A DNA stretch of 64,000 nt from Nemopilema nomurai. Lineage: Eukaryota > Cnidaria > Scyphozoa > Rhizostomeae > Rhizostomatidae. Positions 11,961 to 22,460 of this stretch are shown piece after piece; position 1 is the first letter of the stretch, and the number at the start of each line of letters is the position of its first letter. Below the pieces are notes generated by a model, which searched no databases, was not told where the DNA came from, and was given only the letters and a program-made list of their open reading frames with translations. Location: assembly GCA_003864495.1 (NCBI GenBank), contig ML133395.1, forward strand, positions 1,412,075 through 1,476,074, read 5' to 3'. The position numbers and the translations under genes were made by a program.

Positions 11961-13641
11961 CAGGCGCGGATCTAGCTTAATGTTTGACCGGTTCCTGGTG
12001 CTTTCACTGTTCCCTCTTTCATTTTGGTCTCTATGTACATGCTTTTGATATAATATAAATATTGTGCAAAGGTATATTTATGATAGAAATTCATAAGGCT
12101 AGTTTAATTTGTCATTCTTTATCTAGAATGTCAACCATTTCCACACGTCTTGGGTGCTCTCTAGCGAATTTATTTATCAGGTCATCACGACTTATTTGGA
12201 CATACCTGTGAATATAAAGGAGAGCCAATCCATTCATTCTTTCTTGGGTCATGGTGCTCCTTAAATATGTTTTCAACCGTCGCAGAACAGATATAGATCT
12301 TTCACATTCGCAGGTAGTGATGGAAACTGTTCCAATAATCTTCAAAGCAACGAATATATTCGGATATATGTCCTTGTCAAGAGAGTTTCAGATATTTTGT
12401 CCGGCAAATTTTCGATCGCAACATTTGACCACTTTGAGGACCGACGGTCAAGTTCTGCGTTGATCGTCGTCGGCAGGGGTAAATCATGTTTATATTTTTC
12501 GACAAACTTCAAGAATTCTTCTCGCCATTTATCATTATTGGAATTTTCCATCATAATGTTGGGGACAACAAAGAAGCCTTTGGCTAGTGTGTTGCTTTCG
12601 TTGTTGGACAGCATTGAGTTTTGTCGTTTGTAGCGAATTCATCAGAGGTTCGCAAAGTTTCTCAAACCTTATTAAACCATCTATCCGCTGGATCCATCTG
12701 GTTCTGCAAACATCAGTTACAGTGGTTTTCAAGAGACATAATAACTCGTATTTTTCTCTCAAGCTCGGACTGTCTCTTGGGAGAGTTATCAAACACCTCT
12801 TTTGCGATGCCCATCATATTTCGCACATTTTTAAGGTAGCATGACGTTGATACTGCAAGATTCAAACGGTAGCAGGCACAATGGGTATAAATTGTTTTCG
12901 GGTATTTGTCACTTATCCGTTTTGCTGCTCCAATGTGCTTTCCTGCCATGTTTCCACTTCCATCGTAGCTCTGGCCCCGACAGTTTTCCATATCTAGCCC
13001 AAGCTCTCGAACGCCATGAAGTATTTCATTAGAAATCGCTTCACCTGTCGTTCCAGCTTTGCAATGCAAGAAGCGAAGGAATTCCTATCTGATTTCGTTC
13101 TTTTCGTCAACGAATCGAATTATAAGTGCCATCTGCTCCTTGTTACTTACATATTTCCCCTCATCAGCCAAGACAGAGAAGCATTTTGCTCTTTTTATTT
13201 CTGTTGTAAGTTTTCTGCGATATATAAACCGCAGCAAGTAATTAGTTGATTTTTGATTGTTTTGGATCTATAGGTTGCCTTTTTGGAGCCTTTTTAAAAT
13301 GTTCTTCAAGGACGCTATCTCCGCTTTCAATTCTGAATTGAAGGAGAGCCTGGAAGTTGCCGGGATTCGCGTCAGGATCTGCCTCCATGTCGGCTTAAGA
13401 ATCTCGATGTGCTCGGAAAGCAAAGTTTTGGTGCCCGCAGAGAATAACAGTTTCTGAAATCGAATTCAACTTCTCCGGTTCTCTTTAATCCTCTTTTGAC
13501 GGATGCTGTTAGTTGTTCACGGATTGACGCATCCCTATTCTCGCAGATATACTTGAATTGCTCCATCTGCAACATTGCATTTCTGTGAATGGTTGACTTT
13601 GCCTGGTGATCTTCGAACTTACAATGGGCGCTTGACCAAAG

Positions 13642-15002
13642 TGTTAAATCTTACACTGGCGATTTAACATAAATTGCGTGAGTTACTCGGAAGGTAAATT
13701 AAAAGAAACTTACGACCTTGAAACACGGCTAACATTTTCTTGCGTCTTACTTCTCGTCTGGCGTCTACGTCTACTTCTCTCAAAACTCTGTGTGTTTTGA
13801 TGGAATCATTTAGGCCATTAACAAATATGTTCATCATGTCTGTATCGGACAAGGACAAACGTTGACATTTGCGAATGATATATTCGGTATACAGGGCAAG
13901 TGGCTCATTTGGACCCTGTTTGCGGCTATACAACTCTTATCGGAACAGGAATTCGAGACTCTGAGAACCAAAACGCTTTTTGAGTTCTTCCGCTAATTCG
14001 TGGAAATCGGAAGTTATTCCATTTGGCAAAGTACGATACCAGGCGAGGGCAGAGCCACCAAGGAGCAAAGAAATAGCGTTTAATCGTTTTTGATTTGTCC
14101 AGTTATAGAATTCGGAGTATCGTTCAAACTGGAGGAGCCACTCGTTGACATCTTCGTTTGGGAACCCATTAAACATTTTTGGTTTAAAAAGACTGGCCTG
14201 CGAATTCCCTTCTAAGGCTGCTTGCATGGCAGTCATTTGGTTTTGTAACTCGCGTACGGCGGTGTTCTGAGCTTCTTCAACGGACATCCTGAATTACTTC
14301 TACAACTACAATAGGTTTCACGACGACGACGGGATTACGTATGATGACGCAATAAAATCAACAAGGAACACTCGTAGACACCACAAATGAAAGTTTTACA
14401 GCAAAACTGGTAACTCTTCTAACTGCAAATGTTGAATTTGGTACCAATGTTCTATTACAAAGTCTCTGAAAGTTCGTCTTCAATTTTTTTTTTTTTTTCT
14501 GTCGGCGACTTCTTCTTCGGTTCTGGACTATGCGGCTTTGAAATTAAGAATGACTGATTTCGACTAAAAGTTTCCAAAGCTTCTTCTATGGTCCTCACAC
14601 GGGGCACCAGATGTTAAATCTTACACTGGCGATTTAACATAAATTGCGTGAGTAACTCGAAGGGTAAATTAAAAGAAACTTACGACCTTGAAACACGGCT
14701 AAATCTTTTCTTGCGTCTTACTTCTCGTCTGGCGTCTACGTCTACTTCTCTCAATACTCTGTGTGTGTGTGTCTACAGCAAAGCTACATTTTTATACATA
14801 CAAAACAATAGATGGTGCAATAGCAAAATGTCCAATGAAAATAAGGACGATGAAATAAATGTCCAATCAAAGTCAGTTAATTCTTCGTGGTGCAATCGAT
14901 GCAATAATGGTGCAATCGATGTAATGGTGGTGCAATAGTAGTTCATGTGTCGATTGCATAGTTATTATGCAACGCTATGCGGAGGAGCCTCACTATACAA
15001 CA
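13642..15002 (-). mobile_element. Internally deleted LTR retrotransposon (Ty3/Gypsy-like) inside the hAT element
   Basis: A complete 391-bp LTR lies at 14612-15002 (on the minus strand it starts TGTTGTATAGTG and ends TTTAACA). A primer-binding-site-like sequence TGGTGCCCCGTGTGAGGA follows inside it. Gag follows, and then a second, partial LTR at 13642-13798 joins directly to gag: all of pol and most of the 3' LTR are missing. AAAG at 13638-13641 and at 15003-15006 is the target-site duplication. Removing the element and one AAAG restores an uninterrupted hAT frame, which confirms both borders. The two LTR copies differ at several bases, so the insertion is not recent. Confidence 0.88.
13664..14287 (-). 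pseudogene. Gag fragment of the LTR retrotransposon
   Basis: Starts at the ATG at 14287. The stretch FNGFPNEDVNEWLLQFERY, then LLGGSALAWYRTLP and ELKKRFG, is the signature of the retrotransposon Gag domain (Retrotrans_gag), the structural protein of virus-like particles. An in-frame TAA at about 13937 interrupts it. Downstream the same frame reads ELYSRKQGPNEPLALYTEYI, then passes through the deletion junction near 13798 into LTR sequence, which supplies an unrelated tail. No zinc knuckle, protease, reverse transcriptase or integrase is present. Confidence 0.88.
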
Positions 15003-15336
15003 AAAGTGTCAGTGGGGACTTAAAGAGCTTGTCAAGTTTGCCGTGATTTTTCTCAGCTTCCATCCCAAACAGGACACAGGGCAAGCGAAAGGCACCATCA
15101 AGATATTTAGAATACACGAGCCAGGGAAACTGCTTCAACCAGTGATGAATAAAATGTTTTTTCTGCCGTTTTCAACTGTAATTGGGAAAGCGGTCATTCC
15201 TTTTTTTCATCTGACAATGATTTCACTTTGTTGTAATGAAGGCCAATGACGAGAACATTTGCATCAGTGCAGTGAATCACCGGTTTTCCTCTCCTCTGGT
15301 CCTCCGTGTCAGAAACATTAATTGAATTCATTCGTA

Positions 15337-15765
15337 CCGTAAATCCTCGAATTAACCCCCCCCCCCTCGAATAAGCCCCCACCCAAGAACCAAAAATTTT
15401 CAATAAGCCCCCCCATCGAATAAGCCCCCCCTCGGTTTGTTGATTTTTGACTCCTGAGGTTGCCTTTGGCATTTTAGTGAATTAACACAAAAATTTATAT
15501 TTTTGTTAATTAATTTCATCAAATGTTACTTTATACTTTATTTTTTAATTTATTCAAAGGTTATTTTTTATATTATTAAAGAAAGAAATTTCAAAAATTT
15601 TCTTTTTGATGTGGCATGTTTCAAGAAATTTTATAAGAACCACCCCCCCCTCCCTCCCTCGAATGAGACCCCCTCGAATGAGCCCCCCCCCGCCCTCGAA
15701 TAAGTCCCCATCCAAAAATGGCTAAAATAAATAAGCTCCCAGGGGGCTAATTCGAGGATTTAAGG
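15337..15765. mobile_element. MITE with TA target duplication and C-rich termini
   Basis: The left end CCGTAAATCCTCGAATTA and the right end (reverse complement CCTTAAATCCTCGAATTA) form inverted repeats flanked by TA on both sides (15335-15336 and 15766-15767). This points to a Tc1/mariner-type non-autonomous element. The subterminal regions repeat 'ctcgaataagcccccc', which gives runs of C; the core is AT-rich and non-coding. It sits just before the original stop codon of the OTU-like frame. Confidence 0.88.
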
Positions 15766-16560
15766 TATATGAGCTAGTTTCAACACTTGAATGAATCTTT
15801 GTGTCACTCTGACTAAAATTCAATTTCATCTGTTTCAATTTCAACTGCTGTACTTGTGCTTGATCATCATATTTTGTTTTCTTTGCAACGGGAAAGCAAA
15901 TCATTTCTTCTACTAGATCTTTGTGCTTTCGTTTTTGCTGCAGAATAAGATCTTCTTTCCCACCTTTCATTATCTGTTCGCACGAAACCATGGGCACACA
16001 ATGGTTTGCTTTAAATCCATGTGTCTGAGAAAATTCATTCCCTATTCTGGACCACATTATCGTGACATCAAACCCTGCCTTTTCTTTATTCTCATTTCGA
16101 GGATTCACAACACAATTAAAAAGTCTGTTGGTACCTTTGTCGTCAGCATTCGGGAATACGCTGTTTACTTTAACGCCAACAACAGACGATAGACCCAAGA
16201 GGCACAAAAGTGGTGACCATTTTTTGTCATCGCAGTTTCCTTTCGCTTCTTGTAGAACACATTTACTTAAACTATCATGTTCTTTTCCTTGAAATGCAAG
16301 AGATGGAGCATTGCTTATGCAAGCCGAGGCGATGGTGCTTTTTGACGGAAATCTTTTCTCGATCTCTTCAATTTGAGAAACAGTAGCTATATGGGGATGT
16401 TCTGCAAAGTATGAGCAATGTAAAAGAAGCTCTATAGATGTAAGTATTCGAAGACATCCGCTCAAAGATCCAAATCAGCGCTAAAGAGAACGCATTGTAC
16501 AAACAATTACCATCAACTGTTGCTCTATGGATGAATTGAAAAAGATGGCATTTTATTTTG
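15722..16560 (-). pseudogene. OTU-protease-like protein, frameshifted, 3' end altered by MITE
   Basis: The 5' part (about 16560-16465) contains VDGNCLYNAFSLALI, which fits the catalytic Asp-Gly-Asn-Cys motif of OTU-type cysteine proteases. A frameshift near 16465 leads into the 247-residue frame starting SGCLRILTSIELLLHCSYF, which resembles the helical segment after the OTU Cys in transposon-associated proteins. A basic segment (KRKHKDLVEEMICF) follows. The last 13 residues are encoded by the MITE; without it the frame would stop three bases past the insertion site. The position inside the same insertion as the hAT suggests it is transposon-borne, but it could be a separate pseudogene. The catalytic His was not located. 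Confidence 0.55.
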
Positions 16561-17040
16561 CTTATCAAAATACAATTGCAATTTGAATTTAAAAAGAGAT
16601 CTCGAAATATTTATTGTGGGCAAATTTGAGCCATTATGCTTATAGAATGTATACTTTATTGGGAAAAATAAGAAAGGAAAAGAAAATCTCTATTTTTCAA
16701 AATTAGCCAATCACCCCCAATGGCTTATTCGACCTTCCAAGCCACTTATCATCAATACTAAGAAAATGAAAACTACTAGAAGAGAAGAACAGATAAACCG
16801 GAGAGGAAATTTCAGCCCCACATTTTGACCCATATTTCTTGTGAATAAAAAAAATCAAACCTAGTTTTATCATGTTTAGTGTTTCTGTGCACTTTTAACT
16901 AGATGTCCTAGTGGTGAGTGAGTAAACAATGAGTAAGCATGACAGGCGCCAACAAAAATTATCATGCTTTATTAATGAGCTATAGTCGCAAGTCTACCTA
17001 CCCGTCTAACCAAAGCTCTTTTCATTGCTCAATCCGCCTT

Positions 17041-17048
17041 TATATATC
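17041..17048 (+). promoter_or_regulatory. TATA box of cephalotoxin-like copy B
   Basis: TATATATC lies in the block shared with copy A (16863-17354 versus about 2258-2760), about 310 bp before the start codon. The promoter proper survived the transposon cluster that ends near 16862. Confidence 0.5.
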
Positions 17049-17354
17049 TCTTGCCTTGTCGGGTAAAGTCTCACTGCATATTGTTATTGAATCTTAATGT
17101 CAGTCAAATTTTTCTGACAAAAAGTTGTTTTCAAAAGCATTGTTTGCCACTGAACTGCTTGCCATAAAATGGCGAATCTTCTCTGCTGGCACCTGCATCG
17201 GATTGCTGAATAACCAATGTGACTTTGACAGCTCACTTTGAATCGTGTTGTTTGCCTTGCAAGCTAAGTAAATTCTTTTCACTTCACTATCGATGGATAT
17301 CAGTCAAGTGGCAAAAAGTTCTCTTTTCTCTAGGTAAGGAAATACCAAGACAAA

Positions 17355-20300
17355 ATGAAGAAACGATTGATAACAGTTATTGTGATCTTGGCCCTAGTGG
17401 CCAGCACTTCTCTTGCTGACATGAGTGCTGGGACCAAGGACAAAATTAAAACTGGGCTGTCAACCGGCAAAGATGTGGTGGACTTTTGACTCAGACACAG
17501 AAGGTTTTTGACTCCTTGGGTAAAATGGCAAGCTTTCTTGGGGCATTTGGAGGGGTGATATCCTTTGCCCTTCTCTTCGTTCCACAACAAGACTCTGCCG
17601 AGCTGAAGTTCATGAAGGAAAAGTTTGCGGAAGTCAACATGAAGTTGGACCAGATAACAACAGAACTGGATAAAGTCAAGGACCTCATAACTTACGAAAA
17701 CCAACGAGCTGCGTATTTGTCATCCGCTGCACGAATTCTTCATGGACACAAAAGGCTACAGGAGTTCTTGAATGAAATGCAAAGAACATCTTGCTATGGT
17801 GAAAGTGCATGCAAACGGGTGCGGGCACGCATTGCTTCACGGTTTGTCAACGACTTCAATATTGCGATCGACATCTTCAAAATCATCAATGGAGCTACAA
17901 AGCCAACATCGGCGTTTGGCGATCCACTGCTGAATTTAGTATCCAGTACATTTAAGTGCCACATTGTCAAGATCGATCAGTTTGCAAACAGCATACTCAA
18001 ACTGTCCTTCAAGGCCCAGCAAGTCATCTTGGCACATGAGAAGCTGACGGGAAGCTCGCACAGCATCACCCAAAGCATGAACAACTGGCTCAAGAGCATC
18101 TACGAACTAAGGGACAAAACAACTGCAGTAAAAACGGCCTGCTTTCAGAACATACGGAACCAGATGATCACGGACATAAACGAAAAGAAGTACCAAGTTG
18201 GAGTGCCTTCGAATGACGCTGCCAACATAGCACTAAAGAAGTTCATGGAAGACAAGTACCCATGGCTGGGGTGGACCGTTTACTCTTATGGGGCATACGG
18301 TGGCTCAAAACATTATGTTATAAACGTCAATGGTGCACTTTGGAACATGCCCAGTGACCGCAATAAGAGAAAGAGAAACATCATTGTCAGCTTCACAGAC
18401 AAACATGGAACGTATGCGAACCAAAAGTACAAGGTCTTGAATGCAATCGATGAAATGATTAAAAGTACCAATTTCTATAGCGTTCGTTATGATGCAGGAA
18501 AGCTGTTACCAAGAGTAGTAGAGGAGCTGAGGAAAAGGAGTGCATGGAAATATGTCAACAGCTTAAACATACTCAGGGGGTACAGCGGCCTGAAAGTAAA
18601 AGTGGATAATCAACGTACTTACATAAATAGAGAGTACACATTCAGCTCCTATTACATGTACAAAGGCCGCAAGCGATTCCTATACGACAAAGTGCGACTG
18701 GTGATAACATTGAAGTCAGAGGAGAAAGCAAATGGGAAAGGGTGCGACTTGGACTGCAACAGAAAAGGGGACTGTGCATTGCTCCCATACTCCTCTGCCC
18801 AATACTGTCAATGCAAGCCCTTCTACCAAGGCAACAATTGCAAGGACCAATCAAAAGCGCAGTTGGCAAAGACTATGGATGCAATGCTAGCGAAAACCCT
18901 CAAGCTACCTATGCTCAGTGACATTGCTTACGACATCAAAGACCTGCGCGAATACATCGGAGTAAGCTTCGGCGCATTGCAGGCAGCGGTCAGTGAGCTG
19001 GAGAAGACGCTCCAGAACGCATTTGACAAACTGTCCCAGCAACTCTCCAACCAATTTGAATGGACCAAGCTCATTAGCCAATACAGCGATTCAATTAAAA
19101 ACGTCAAATTTTATGCATACCGATTCGAGAGTCTCCCCACACGGTATGCCAGCAGGATTGAGGAAGAGGGCACGAAGCTGGCCACAGCGGTGCTTGCGTC
19201 TGATGGCATCGAGAAGTGGCTATATGACGTTAATTTCCTGTTTGTTGGCAAACGAGGCACGCCAGTGTTGAATCACCAACCGATGATGATCATTTTCATG
19301 AACAAGTACCAGAGCAGGGCCTGTTCCGCTCAGTACAAAGCAGCAGTTGACAGTACCTGGCGACAGCTGGTCCTTCTTCAACAAATTGGGTACATGCTTT
19401 GGGCACAAGCATTAGAGTTCATGGGAAGAAGTTCTGACAGCGTTAAGGCTCTTTACGAAACACGAACAAGCACACAGGTATTAAAAGCTTTTTCGTCGAG
19501 ATGATGTCTAGAATAGGACAAATAACAATTTTCACCATCCATTGCAGCACCAAAAAGATCCAAATCCATTGGTTCATCTCATTTAATTAGTTCGATAACT
19601 GTAAGCTTGCTTCAGACTTCATGGCTACCAAGGCAGATGCTCCCTTTTCGACGGTAGATAAAACTTCCAATCCATGTTGTTTCTTAATATTTCTTCTTCT
19701 TGAATATAAATTTTATTAATATGAGACCTTACTGCAGTACTCCTTCCAAAGTTTCTTGGCTTGTATCTGAGCCAGCAGTTACCTTAACAATCTAGCACTC
19801 TAATATATTTTAATAAAATTATTCAATAATCTTCAGGTGACAGTGTTTACAAAAGGAACATGTGTGTACAGTATTCCTAACTCGGTCAACGTTCAATGCT
19901 CCGGAGGACGATATTTGCATCCGGGCATCACCTTAACAACCCAGTGCAAGACAAACTACTATGTTACCGGAACTAACAGAGCAAACTGCATCACAAGGCG
20001 GTCTGGCTGTGCCCCATGTTACTGCAATGCGGCTGGTTCAAACGGCCATGCGTGCAGCGATATTACAGGCAAATGTAGGTGCAAGTCCGGATTCTATGGA
20101 GAGAAGTGCCGGAATCGTAACTGCGTCTGGAGCGGATGGTCCCGATGGTCAAGTTGTGATGCTAATGCTAAAATGTGTGGCCATCGCACAAAGAAAACTA
20201 GGACACGGTACCACCAGATGACGAAACGGGGTCGTGGATACAGCTGCACAGGAGCGTCACGTGAGACAGCATCGTGCCCCTTCTCAGCACTCGATGCAGT

Positions 20301-21372
20301 GAAAGGATCGTACACGTTTTATTGTTCAAACAGGCGAAAGTGCATCCGATCTCCATACAAGTGCGATTATGACAATGACTGTGGGGACAACCAAGACGAA
20401 CAATCGTGCCAAGAGTCTTGCACGATCAAATACACTGGATGGAACAGCCACGGCGGGGGAAAGTCTGTTTACCTTGACCGCCATCGCTTGAACTGTGGCG
20501 GTGCTGGTAACGTCCTCAGCATGTTCAACCTGGAGAGACGTGGCGGTAAGATCAGGTACAAATACACGTGTTGCAAGCTAAACAAACCGTCTATGTGCAC
20601 CGTGGAAAAGAAAACAAACAGCTTTACCTATGACGGAGAGGATAACACAATTTACCTTGACCGACAGAGTGTTTCGTGTGGATCATATGGATATCTGAAC
20701 GAGTTATGGCTCACCCGAAACAGCAAGCAAGATCGGATTAGGTAAAAGAAGCACTTCCTTTCTCTTCGATACTGTGAAGCCTTGACAATAAAATAAAGGG
20801 TGTTGATGTCGAGGTTGCCTGCTTTTGTAGGCTTCGTTCTCTAAACTAAAGTCAATAGCCTTTAATAGCTTTAAATTAAGAAAAAATAATAAAATAAAAG
20901 CATCAGTGCATGCTGCGTCGGTAGATAAGCGAAATCTCTCGCGATCGAAAAAAGGCAGAAAGAAGGAAATAATTGTAACGAACGAAAACCGGACATATTT
21001 CAAACCATTCTAAGTATCCATCAGCTCTAAAACTACCAGGCAAAAGAGGTTTGCGATCTCTTCTCAGAACTGCACTAACAGGGATTCCTAGAGGTGGAGA
21101 ATCTAGGCTGAGCATAATACAGCACTGCCTACCTTAATTTCAGGTACGAATACTACTGCTGCAACCTGAAGCACCAAAAGCACCGCAGCAGAACCCACTG
21201 CTACAATAGTCACACACAATACACAGACACCGGAAGAGGGACAAACTATTACCTGGACAGGCAGACTGTTCGGTGCCCCAACAGGTATTTCCTTGCCTCC
21301 TTCCGGCTACGAACCCACAGCAATCGGAAAATTTGGAGATACCACTACACCTGCTGTCAAGTCAGGCCTTAA
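17355..21372 (+). CDS. SE-cephalotoxin-like secreted protein, copy B (disrupted after signal peptide)
   Basis: Exons 17355-19477, 19837-20741 and 21144-21372. The ATG at 17355 opens a signal peptide but a TGA at 17487-17489 ends the frame after 44 codons. Relative to copy A 16 nt are missing there, and the rest of exon 1 is open in another frame to 19477. Exon 2 is intact: sushi-like module (about residues 9-60 of the exon), laminin-type EGF (61-91), thrombospondin-1 (96-147, with the spaced Trp residues and basic stretch), LDL-receptor class A (163-191) and the first C-terminal modules. Exon 3 carries the third module and stops at 21370. Exon 1 is nearly identical to copy A except in two patches (18313-18360 and 18475-18640). 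The family is known for secreted venom-type proteins; the function here is inference. Without a usable downstream start with a signal peptide this is probably a pseudogene. Confidence 0.75.
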
Positions 21373-22460
21373 TCATCGCTGCCATATAAGTGCTTGCTGT
21401 CAGAACATTCTGAATATAGCATTAACACGTATCACAGTTGAGATGGTCTACTCTCTAAGGTCAACAAACTTCCTTGAAGGTCTGCTGAAAAGTTGGGCTG
21501 GATAAGAATACTCTTGCTGTAGAACTGATAAAAGCTCCTTTCACGCACAACCAATAATGGTTTGTTAAGGTTATTCCAGCTTCGCTAAAACAAGTTTGGT
21601 ATCCAATTTCAAAAGTGGGCTGTGGAAAAGTTTGCAAGATCCAAAAAGCAAGTTAATAAACCTTACGTAGCAAGTTGAAGACAGAATTACCCCATTCAAG
21701 ACTGAAACGAGGAATTGCTCAGAGAAGCTTCGTTCGCAGTATAAAACGACTTGTTACTACAATTTTATATAAAGTCGTCTCTCAATTCAAATTTCTGCAA
21801 TTCACAACGGGCATTGTAACCTGTCCCTCGGGCAGTGACTCCTCATCAACAAAGGAGGATCGAAACGCTTTTCATGAAGTGAAAACATGTCTGCTTTCAT
21901 TTACTGCAAAACCGGCTCCTCTAATTTGTCCTGCTAAGACCACGAAAAATGGACCTGCAACAAATCAGAAGATTTTGAATGGGAAACGGATACCGTTCAA
22001 AGATTCAGTCTACTGATTCAGTACCATTAAATACTATAAGTGTTTAACGAAGACTTAATCAATGCTGAATATAATACTAGCATTCAATTCTTTAGTCACA
22101 TCAGATGGACTCTGTCGTCACCATGCCGAATTGCATCACCATTATTGGGCAATCAGATCATAATTCTAATGAGCGCAAGCTTTCAGTTCTCAGTGTTAAA
22201 TTCCCGCGTAATGCATTTTGAGTCTTGACTCGTCTTTGTTTTCTTCCATAAAAGCAAGTGGCCTTGAGATTTTAATTCAGCAGAAGAAGGCTTGAAGCGT
22301 TTATGTTAGAGCCAAAGACCCCCGGAAGCTTCATGTGTGCGAAACATAATTAGGATTCTATCTTCAGGCTATATTTCAAGAGCATTACATGCTTTGAATG
22401 AACACAATAAAAACAATGAATACTTGAAACAACATGCCCATTTCTAAGCTTTACGCATAC
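21373..22460. other. Between copy B and PTCD3; should hold the last PTCD3 exon
   Basis: No plus-strand gene is seen. The terminal coding exon and 3' end of PTCD3 (minus) should lie here. An AG at about 22378 followed by a short frame to a stop is phase-compatible but has no independent support. The open frame 21675-22016 (plus) has no recognisable domain. Confidence 0.45.

Larger units (their letters stand above)
11961..15175 (-). mobile_element. hAT transposon with degraded ZMYM1/DUF4371-type transposase
   Basis: CAGGCGCGGATCTAG at 11961-11975 resembles a hAT terminal inverted repeat (often CAGGGGCGGATC...). Coding sequence on the minus strand reads from about 15175 down to 12112. In order it shows a TTF/BED-like zinc-finger region (WLKQFPWLVYSKYLDGAF near 15140), then KSPLTLWSSAHCKF, which continues in frame across a later LTR insertion, then the DUF4371 catalytic core (RGQSYDGSGNMAGKH and HCACYRLNLAV near 12900), and finally the hAT C-terminal dimerisation segment (TCECERSISVLRRLKTYLRS, ending at 12112). 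Several frame changes between 12340 and 13580 show it is inactive. The distal terminal repeat was not found. Confidence 0.85.

Noticed and set aside
21675..22016. Plus-strand 113-codon open frame
   Set aside because: No domain, no promoter or splice support; lies where PTCD3's 3' end is expected on the other strand.
21800..22378. Possible last PTCD3 exon
   Set aside because: Several AG sites give short phase-compatible tails, but none shows similarity to the family's C-terminus, so no exon was called.
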